A stretch of 64,000 nt of DNA from Agrypnus murinus. Taxonomy: Eukaryota > Arthropoda > Insecta > Coleoptera > Elateridae. Made by a program: the position numbers and the translations under genes. Below, piece after piece: positions 13,428-21,600 of the stretch; positions within the stretch are counted from its first letter, which is position 1; every line of letters begins with the position of its first letter. Under the pieces are notes generated by a model. The model searched no databases. It saw only the letters and a program-made list of their open reading frames with translations, and was not told the origin of the DNA. The DNA is taken from positions 161,240,567 through 161,304,566 of the forward strand of contig OV816026.1 in NCBI GenBank assembly GCA_929113105.1. The letters run 5' to 3'.

Positions 13428-13742
13428 TTCCCCCAGAACAACCAACGATACTTGATAAATGGGGACGACAGTTGAATGGTTCCATAGGTCCTCACGAAGA
13501 AGGTGATGACATAACGTTAACTTGCAGAACGGTGGGTGGCCATCCTGAACCAGTAGTGCGTTGGCTTGTAAATGGAATGCTAGTGGATGAACAGTACGAA
13601 CATAACGCAGGGGATGTCATAGAAAATCGGTTGGTTTGGTCAGGTGTCTCCAGAAAGGATTTTGATGCCATATTTACTTGTCAAGCTGTCAATACTATAC
13701 TAACGGAACCGAAAGAAGCAATGGTGACGCTTGATTTATATC
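13428..13742 (+). CDS. sidestep-family receptor, exon with second Ig domain
   Basis: 315-bp exon between a TTTTCAG acceptor and a GTAAGT donor, entered with two bases of a codon and left with one. It encodes an immunoglobulin domain that opens with a PPEQPTILD stretch. The first Ig cysteine is in DITLTC, the core Trp in VVRWLVNG, and the second cysteine in IFTCQAVN. This is the layout of the second Ig of insect Sidestep proteins, cell-surface partners of Beaten path receptors in axon and synapse targeting. The family match rests on my recall of Side sequences and is strengthened by the next three exons following in the same order. Which of the several Side paralogues it is cannot be told. The open frame begins upstream with an ATG at 13409, but that is intron. 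Confidence 0.88.
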
Positions 13743-13899
13743 GTAAGTAAATACTATATAGTAAACTAACCTTTTCGAATCATCCTATATAATAAAATAT
13801 TCTTTATCTGATTTTTAACATAAGTGTTAGATTAAACTTTTTTGTAACGCTTTTTTAAATTTAAAGAAAAAGTACTTATCTATGTCATCCTTTTTCTAG
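13743..13899 (+). other. Short intron, 157 bp
   Basis: GTAAGTAA donor and TTTTTCTAG acceptor. It splits the codon joining the two exons after its first base. Confidence 0.85.
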
Positions 13900-14045
13900 T
13901 AAAACCTTTGACTGCCAGAATCCTGAAGACACTAAGCCCTTTAGTAGCTGATAGGAGATACGAAGTGTCCTGCGAATCAGCAGGATCACGTCCTGCTGCT
14001 ATCATCACCTGGTATAAAGGAAAACGTCAGCTTAGAAGGACTAAG
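13900..14045 (+). CDS. sidestep-family receptor, exon with first half of third Ig domain
   Basis: 146-bp exon that completes the split codon and ends on a codon boundary before GTAACA. It encodes the linker KPLTARIL and the N-terminal half of the third Ig: the cysteine in YEVSCESAGSRP and the core Trp in ITWYKGKRQLRR. The GSRPxAxITWxKG stretch is highly characteristic of Side proteins. The second cysteine of this Ig is in the exon at 40604, more than 26 kb away, so the domain is split by a giant intron. Phase 0 matches the next exon. Confidence 0.88.
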
Positions 14046-14936
14046 GTAACAAGCTTAGTTGTTACATAGAAAAGCAAATGCGTTTCAACTTTTAGTTTTT
14101 AACACATCAAAAGTAGTTTGAAGTGAAGCTTGATTTTCTCTATTTAACTTTCTGTTGGTCTTAGATGGTGGTTGGATGCTTTTAGTGTGCTTTTATGTTA
14201 ATGTCTTTTTAAGCTTGAACTACCACCAAGTTGTTAAAATATTATTAGTTGCTTAGTAGTTTGAAAATATTCCGGTAACGTGTTTGCAAGTTTGTCGAAA
14301 TCTTATTAAAAGTTTTGAAAACCCTGAAGTAGGAAAAAAGAGAAAATTTGAAATAAGAAAAATTAAGTGATCAGTATTTACCTTTATAATAAAACCATTA
14401 CTAAGTTCTAAAACATTCTTAGGTATAAATAAATAGAAAACAGTAATTTGGAGATATTGTTCAACAGGGTGTCGTTACAAAAAGTATGTAATACAGTAAT
14501 TTGCATGTATTATAACATTAAAATAACTTTAGAAACTCGTTTAAACGCTTGTTAACATTATAATTGAGTGTAATCCAGTAACAAAAGGTAATTTACTTTT
14601 ACTTTAATGGTTTTCGTTTATTTTTAAGCTCATGCAAAAACAATCAATATTTTAGCTTTTCTTTTGAAGGTTTTTCGTATGAGAAAATACAAATGAATTA
14701 AACCTTTGAATGTATGCTATTGATTCTTTTATATGAAAAGCGGTATCTAAGTACGTATGTAGCTGTAGCAGGTGATTGAAATAATCATTGAAAAAGAAAA
14801 TTAGCATTCCTTTTAAATAACTTTGTTTAAATTAAACCAACAAAAATAACACATGTCAGACTATACCAGCGCAAGTATTTACAAAAATAGCTTGTACGTC
14901 ACAGAAACTGAATTACTTAATATAATTATCTCACTA
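14046..14936 (+). other. Start of a 26.6-kb intron
   Basis: The first 0.9 kb of the 14046-40603 intron shows no recognised element. The intron is otherwise largely made of transposons listed separately. Confidence 0.6.
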
Positions 14937-15344
14937 ATTCAAAGTAGTGTTGGGTTCGCGATACCACCCGCGTATCACGACACTTGCGAATCGAAACCAT
15001 TAGCCGTGTGAAGTGTCGACTCCTTCACGACTCTTTAACGATACTTCGCATTTACACATCATGCATGCGCTAGTTCATATAATATAATTGAAACGAGCAG
15101 TCAAGATTCATAGCTAATACGTAAATCATAAACTAGGGATTAAAAAACAATTAGGTTTATGAGTAAATTCTGTTATGGTTATATATTTATGCATTAAGTA
15201 CATTAAAAGACATTAAATTATTTATACACCGCATTCGTTCTAACATTTGCTATAGAAAATTAGTATGGGAAATCTGAAATATGCCAAATAGTTCGTTCTC
15301 GAATAAAAGTCGGTGAGATTAATAGTTGCAAAACAATTTAAATA

Positions 15345-15513
15345 ATTTGTTATTATTCTTTTATTCGAAAAACGTACAAGAAATAATACATTACAAATAA
15401 AAAATAAAGATACCCAATTAATAAGACAATGTCTTATTAATTGGGTATCTTTATTTTTTATTTGTAATGTATTATTTCTTGTACGTTTTTCGAATAAAAG
15501 AATAATAACAAAT
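15345..15513. repeat. Near-perfect palindrome, 83-bp arms
   Basis: Arms 15345-15427 and 15431-15513 are exact reverse complements around a 3-base centre (AAT). It lies inside the hAT-like element. Perfect arms mean it formed recently or is a library or assembly fold-back. Confidence 0.92.
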
Positions 15514-15541
15514 AAAATTTAAAAAAAAGTTATGCTTGTAA

Positions 15542-15618
15542 CGGGGTTCGATCGTGCATTCCACCTGCCCATATAGTTTAGCAAGCCACGGTTTGCCATC
15601 GCACCACGGAGGCGTTGC
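15542..15618 (-). other. tRNA-Ser-like sequence (pseudo-tRNA)
   Basis: Read on the minus strand this has an A-box-like TGGTGCGATGG, a CTTGCTAAA segment resembling a GCT (Ser) anticodon loop, and a B-box-like GATCGAACCCC. Spacing is compatible with a long-variable-arm tRNA. The stems are imperfect, so I read it as a tRNA-derived fragment carried inside the hAT-like element, not a working tRNA gene. Confidence 0.45.
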
Positions 15619-16085
15619 GTCAACTTTTCAGGTTTCAGCTTTTAAATTAATGTTTTGCAAATAATTCATGAATTTATAATTTTAACTAAAAAATCTACAA
15701 CAAAATAGTTTTATATGTACGTCTTATTCAATGATTGTTGGCCAGTTCAACAAATCTGCCTTTAATTTCTTTGTAAGAATGATCAAGCAACTTCGAATTA
15801 CACTCTAATAAGAGCGATACTGTTCGACACGAAGTGTCGCGACACTTCAAGTGTCACGACCACGAACAGTATCACGACACTCGACACCCAAGTTCCCATC
15901 ACTAATTCAAAGGGATACTAATAACACCCCACAACAAAATTGACATCGGGATCTTCCTTCGACGAAAAAGAGATCAAAGAGAACACTTTTAGGGTATCAC
16001 ATCTAAATATCACAGTCGTAATATCATCCGACGAAATATCCTTAAAAAATATCCTATTAAGAAAAAATCTAAAATATATTATAAA

Positions 16086-16330
16086 TAATCATAGATTTTA
16101 CACATAATAAAATATAAGAAATATATAAAAATAGTCTAGTAAGAAAATATCCGCAATTTATAATCATAGATTTTACGTATAACAAAATATAATAAAAAAA
16201 TATTCCAAGAACAAAATACCACATGAAAAAATATCTTGGTAAGAAAATATGAATAATATAATCATATATTTTACACATGAGACAATATCATAATAGAAAA
16301 TATCCCAAGTACAAAATATCTCATGAGAAA
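16086..16330. repeat. AT-rich subterminal repeats in the fold-back arm
   Basis: Three imperfect copies of a block around ATAATCATAGATTTTACACA followed by TAAAATAT-type runs, near 16086, 16161 and 16258. Related AATATCC motifs occur in the opposite arm (23740-23830). Confidence 0.6.
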
Positions 16331-16604
16331 ATATAGATCTTAGTAAGAACTACTGTGGTACTGTAATATCGAGTAATTAAATATTTATTTAAATTGCAAT
16401 GTAAGGTTCGGTTTAAGGCAACAAGGCTAGTACTGTGGTGATTAGCCTGCCTTGGATAGGCAGTTAGTATCCAAGGCAATAACAAGTAAACAACAACCAA
16501 TAAGTTTATAATTTAGAATCACATTCATTCTCTCGTTTCACAAATGTGAATAGAGAAAGTTCTCATCAATCTATAAACAGCCTTTTATTCAAAATAGTAC
16601 ATAC

Positions 16605-17017
16605 TGTAACAAGAGAGAAAAGGAACGATCCTCTTTTCTAGCGACAGGTGGTGTGTTCTGCCGCCTTCGAGAGAATGACGCATCGCACAAGTATGTAAAT
16701 CAGACTCGGTTTATTCTGGTGTATTCTAGAAATACATGGTATGTTCGGGCGATTTCTGGAACGTTTATAGGATGGTATAAAGTCGACGTCGCGGAGAAAA
16801 GGAGTAGTCAACAGCAAGTCATTAACTGTGTATTACAAAATAAATAGTGAATATAAATGTTGTATTAGAAACTCATAGTCTGTAAATAATAGTTTTAATG
16901 GTTTATAATCATAGCGTTAATTTATAGTGTATTCATTAGTGTATAGAAATAAATATTTGTTTGTGAATAGACGATTTAAACAGCACTTGTATTATTATTT
17001 TGAAAAAGAACGTTACA
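16605..17017 (+). repeat. 5' LTR of the gypsy element
   Basis: 413 bp, starts TGTAACAAGAG and ends AACGTTACA. A TATAAAG box at 16776-16782 precedes a likely transcription start. AATAAA signals lie near 16838 and 16945. Confidence 0.95.
16776..16782 (+). promoter_or_regulatory. LTR TATA box
   Basis: TATAAAG in the 5' LTR, the expected core promoter of the element. The same box is present in the 3' LTR at 23032-23038. Confidence 0.7.
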
Positions 17018-17125
17018 GTGTTGTCAGGTGTGGTGTCTTAAAATAAATAAAATCGCGTAATAATTAAATAAAGTGCTGTGAGAATAAATTTTTAGTGATA
17101 AAATTAATTTCAACAAACAATTGAA

Positions 17126-18586
17126 ATGGTGATGAAACTATTGAAAGATCTCTTAGTAATAGATTTAAAACGGGAATTGGACGAGAGGGACTTGGATAGT
17201 AATGGAAAGAAAGAAGTTTTGATAAATCGGCTAAGAGAATGGCTTTTAGAACAGAAGGAAGATCCTGAAAATTACCGCTTCGAAATACCTGGACCCGCAA
17301 TTGATACTAACGTGTTGTTAAGTAAAATGGAAGAGAATTCTAGAAAGTCTGAAGAAAATTCTAGAATATTAAAAGAAGAGTTACTGGAAAGTTCTAGAAA
17401 GTCCGAAGATAATGTAAGAATGCTAAAAGAAGAACTACTGGAAAAGTCCGAAGAAAATGCTAGAAAGATGGAACAAAAAGTTTTTGAAAATTCTAGAAGG
17501 CTTAAAGAAGATTTACTAGAAAACACAAGATTGCTTAAGGAAGAATTACTAGAAAAGTCCGAAGAAAGTTCTAGAAGGCTTAAAGAAGAATTGCTGGACA
17601 ATGTCAAGGTGTTAGAAGAAAAAGTTTTCGAAGAATTTTTGGAGAATGCCAGCGCGTTAGGACTATTGGAAGGTAGATTGGCGGAACAAGATAGGGTAAT
17701 AAAGATGGTAGAAGAGAAAATAGCCCAAATGCAATTACCACCAACAACTAAGAAAGACGATATGGCCGAAATGCTCGAAGATAGAATGAGGCAACTACGG
17801 TTTCCCTCAACTTCTGAGAGGCCGTTCAATGAAGTAAAGAAACAATTTAAAGAAGAAAAGGATCCTGCCGTAGGGATAAAAGTAAAACCACCCACGTTCG
17901 ATGGAAAGATACCTTGGTCCACCTACTACAAACAATTTGAGGCGGCCGCTGGGGCCAACGGATGGACACGCAAGGAAAAGGCCGTTTCTCTAACTGTGGC
18001 TTTGCGTGGAGACGCGTTGAACGTCCTGCAAACAATCCCAGCAGGACAGGAAAATGATTACCAATTGTTAGTGTCTAGATTGGAAATGAGATATGGAGAC
18101 GCGCATCTTCAACAAGTGTATCACGCGCAAGTGAAGAATCGTATCCAGAAGAATGGAGAAAGCTTGCAGGAGTTTGAAGCCGATGTTGCGCGGCTTGTCC
18201 GATTGGCGTACCCTACGGCACCCGATTCATTTCTGGGACAACTGGCTGTGCAGACCTTCATTGATGGGTTAAGAGACGGAGAAACACAACAATCATTGAG
18301 ACTGGCACGACCAAGAACAACTGATGATGCGCTTGCTCACGCCTTAGAATTTGAAGCTGCAAAACAAGCGTCCCGAGGTCACGGACGTGTTCGGACCGTT
18401 TTGGAAGAAGATGAAGGTTCTAAAGATCGCCTAGAAGAATTATTAATGAGAGTTCTTCAGAAGGAAGAGAACCGTAAAAAGAATCCTCAAGAAGTTCGAG
18501 GACCCCGTTGCTGGAACTGCGGTGAACAAGGGCACATACGACGCTGCTGCCCTAAACCCAAACAAGTTCAGCCGTCGGAAAACTAA
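17126..18586 (+). CDS. Gag of the gypsy element, with SAP-like and coiled-coil N-terminus
   Basis: 486-residue structural polyprotein that should assemble the particle and package RNA. Residues about 6-40 resemble a SAP motif (two amphipathic helices, ...LKRELDERDL...KKEVLINRLREWL), a nucleic-acid-binding fold usually found in chromatin proteins. Residues about 70-190 form a repetitive, highly charged coiled coil of related units around SRKSEENSRxLKEELLE. A retrotransposon Gag capsid-like region follows at about 255-420. One CCHC zinc knuckle sits at Cys462, Cys465, His470 and Cys475. The start ATG at 17126 is the first in the frame after the LTR. The TAA at 18584 ends it in the same frame as pol. 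Confidence 0.93.
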   Translation: MVMKLLKDLLVIDLKRELDERDLDSNGKKEVLINRLREWLLEQKEDPENYRFEIPGPAIDTNVLLSKMEENSRKSEENSRILKEELLESSRKSEDNVRMLKEELLEKSEENARKMEQKVFENSRRLKEDLLENTRLLKEELLEKSEESSRRLKEELLDNVKVLEEKVFEEFLENASALGLLEGRLAEQDRVIKMVEEKIAQMQLPPTTKKDDMAEMLEDRMRQLRFPSTSERPFNEVKKQFKEEKDPAVGIKVKPPTFDGKIPWSTYYKQFEAAAGANGWTRKEKAVSLTVALRGDALNVLQTIPAGQENDYQLLVSRLEMRYGDAHLQQVYHAQVKNRIQKNGESLQEFEADVARLVRLAYPTAPDSFLGQLAVQTFIDGLRDGETQQSLRLARPRTTDDALAHALEFEAAKQASRGHGRVRTVLEEDEGSKDRLEELLMRVLQKEENRKKNPQEVRGPRCWNCGEQGHIRRCCPKPKQVQPSEN

Positions 18587-18628
18587 AGGGGGTCGACGAG
18601 AGGGGGCGAACGTTGACCTTGAGTGGAG

Positions 18629-21600
18629 ATGCCCCAGAGGATCACCATCCATGCCGTAACATCGAAGAACAGTACCAGCAGTTTGTTCATAGATGGGAAG
18701 ATTGCTAACCGAACTGTTCCACTACTTATTGATACGGGGGCGACAAAATCCATCGTACGCCCTGATGTTCTACGATCAAGTATTAAGTTGTTACCCACAA
18801 CTACTCAACTCCGTACAGCAACAGGTGAAGTGATACCAACACGCGGAGTGGTGAAGATGAAGATTGGTATTGGAAGTGAAGAACGTGATCATGAGGTGCT
18901 GGTAGCCGACATCATTGACGAATTCATCTTGGGAATGGACCTCCTGAGAAAATTTGGTTTTACATTGGACTTGAAGGAGGGTGTTTTGAGGGTTGGTAAC
19001 GAAGAACTTCCGTTGCACCCACGAGAAGATCCTGTCGTAAGGGTTTTGCTGACAGAAGATGTGATATTGCCTGGTCAAAGCGAGATGGTTGTCGAGGCAG
19101 GTTTGGATGGAGATCTTCGGGTAGGATGTGTGAGAATGATGGAGCCTGTTTGTGATAAGAAGATCCATAGTGGCATATTGGTGGGAAAAGCGCTGATCAA
19201 GGTTGGAAAGACTGTACCGGTGAGGCTTATGAACGTTAATGTGGATCCGGTGACATTGAAGAAGAGTACCCTTGTGGGACAGTGTGTGCCAGTATTCCGA
19301 GTAGCCAGGTGTATGGCTGATGTTCCAAAACCAGTGCCCAAAGACCATGGTGGAAAATTAGTGGGTATGGTTACTAGTTCGTGCGAAGACCTTAACAGAA
19401 CGGAAGTGAAAGAGGTACAGGGTTTGGTTCACCGATACCAAGATATCTTCGCTCTTGACGATAGCCAGAAGGGACGAACAAATATAGTAAAACATAAAAT
19501 CAATACAGGCAACTCTATGCCTGTCCGTCAGCAGCCGAGGCGTCTACCTCTAGCAAGGCGAGCAGAAGCCGAAAAGATTATTACTGATATGGAAGAACAA
19601 GGGGTCATCGAGCCATCCAGCAGTCCATGGGCATCACCGGTGGTCCTGGTCAGTAAGGAGGACGGGTCAACGAGATTTTGTGTGGACTATCGGCAGCTTA
19701 ACGATGTGACCAAGAAAGACAGCTATCCCTTACCACGCATCGACGACACGTTAGATACCCTGTCTGGTTCACGATGGTTTTCGACTTTGGACTTGAAGAG
19801 TGGTTATTGGCAAGTTGAAATGGAACCTGAAGACCGGGAGAAGACCGCGTTCACTATTGGTTCCGGACTATGGCAGTTTACGGTTATGCCTTTTGGTCTA
19901 TGTAACGCTCCGGCCACCTTTGAGCGTCTAATGGAGACCATCCTGAGAGGGCTGTCGTGGAAGACCTGCCTGGTATATCTAGATGATGTGATTGTAGTCG
20001 GAAAATCATTCAACGAACATTTGAAAAACCTAGAGGAAGTGTTCCGAAGACTACGTGGAGCCAATCTGAAACTGAGTCCGAAAAAGTGCCACATATTCAG
20101 AAGGGAAGTGAAATATCTCGGGCACGTCGTATCACAAAATGGAGTGGCAGCCGACCCCGATAAGATTCGTGCAGTTCAAGAGTGGCCAACACCGAAAGAT
20201 AAACACCAAGTTCGTAGTTTTCTTGGGTTATGTACCTACTATAGGCGTTTCGTTCCTGGGTTTGCCAATATAGCGAAACCTCTGACAAGGTTAACTGAAG
20301 ATGGGCGCGAGTATGTTTGGAGCGGAGAGTGTGAAACAGCTTTCCAACAGCTGAAGCGTGCCCTGACAACAGCACCAATATTGAGCTATCCACGGACAGA
20401 AGGGCAATTCATACTTGACACAGATGCAAGTAATCTGGCCATTGGGGGGGTACTTTCTCAGATACAGGATGGACAAGAAAAGGTCATCGGATATTTTAGT
20501 AAGGTTTTGTCGAAAGCCGAAAGGAATTATTGTGTGACCAGAAAAGAACTATTGGCCGTCGTGAAGTCCGTTGAGCACTTCTACAAATACTTGTACGGAC
20601 GGAAATTTTTATTGAGGACGGACCATGCAGCGTTGAAATGGCTTCTACAATTCCGTAATCCTGAAGGCCAGGTCGCAAGGTGGATCGAACGATTACAAGG
20701 ATACGACTTTGACACCGAACATCGAGCGGGCACTAGTCATCGAAATGCCGATGCTCTTTCAAGAAGACCCTGTCCAACGGATTGCCGTCATTGCTCTCGT
20801 TTGGAGGAGAGGGTTTGCCAAGTATTAAGGACTACCATCGTCAACGACAATTGGCTGCCGGAAGAATTGCAACGACAGCAGGAGGCTGATCCCGAACTAA
20901 AAATGGTACTGGAATGGAAGCGCGTGGGAGAAAGGCCTGCCTGGGAGGCCGTCAGCCCTTTCAACAGAACGCTCAAAGCATATTGGGCCCAATGGGAGTC
21001 CTTGAAGGTGGAAGACGATCTTCTGAAGCGAGTACTGGAGAGTGAAGATGGCACCACCATTAGGTCTCAGTTCGTGGTTCCAAGAAGCCGAGTGGCTACA
21101 GTATTGCGACATCTCCATGACGGTGCCTCAGGAGGACACTTCGGTGTGAAAAAGACTTTGGAGAAAGTTAGGGAGCGTTTTTATTGGGTCAACTGTAAAG
21201 AAGACGTGAAGGAGTGGTGCCGGAAATGTGAACTATGTGCCACTGGTAACGGACCCTTGGGGAAGCGAAGAGCACCTATGAGGCAGTACAATGTGGGTAG
21301 TCCTCTGGAGAGAATAGCTATAGACATTGCCGGACCATTTCCCGAAACCGACGATGGGAATAAATACATCTTAGTGGCAATGGACTATTTTACCAAATGG
21401 CCAGAAGCATATGCCCTACCAAACCAGGAAGCTGCGACTGTTGCTGACGTACTAGTCAAAGAGTTCTTCAGTCGTTTCGGAGTGCCCATGGAGCTGCATT
21501 CGGATCAAGGCCGCAATTTCGAGTCTGTACTCTTTGGAGAAGTCTGTCGATTGTTGGGCATTCGCAAGACTCGGACCACACCGTTACATCCGCAGTCCGA

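Larger units (their letters stand above)
14945..15904. mobile_element. hAT-like non-autonomous element (960 bp)
   Basis: Bounded by an 8-bp duplication ATTCAAAG (14937-14944 and 15905-15912). Ends are TAGTGTTGGG at the left and the complement of TAGTGATGGG at the right. Both subterminal regions contain copies of TATCACGACACT. The 8-bp target site and TAGTG ends fit hAT. There is no transposase; the interior holds a long palindrome and a tRNA-like segment. Confidence 0.85.

Noticed and set aside
16653..16847. 64-codon frame repeated at 22909-23103
   Set aside because: Both copies lie inside the LTRs over the TATA box; the repetition reflects LTR identity, not a conserved protein.
17272..17922. 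216-codon Ser-rich minus-strand frame
   Set aside because: Antisense shadow of the repetitive coiled-coil part of gag.
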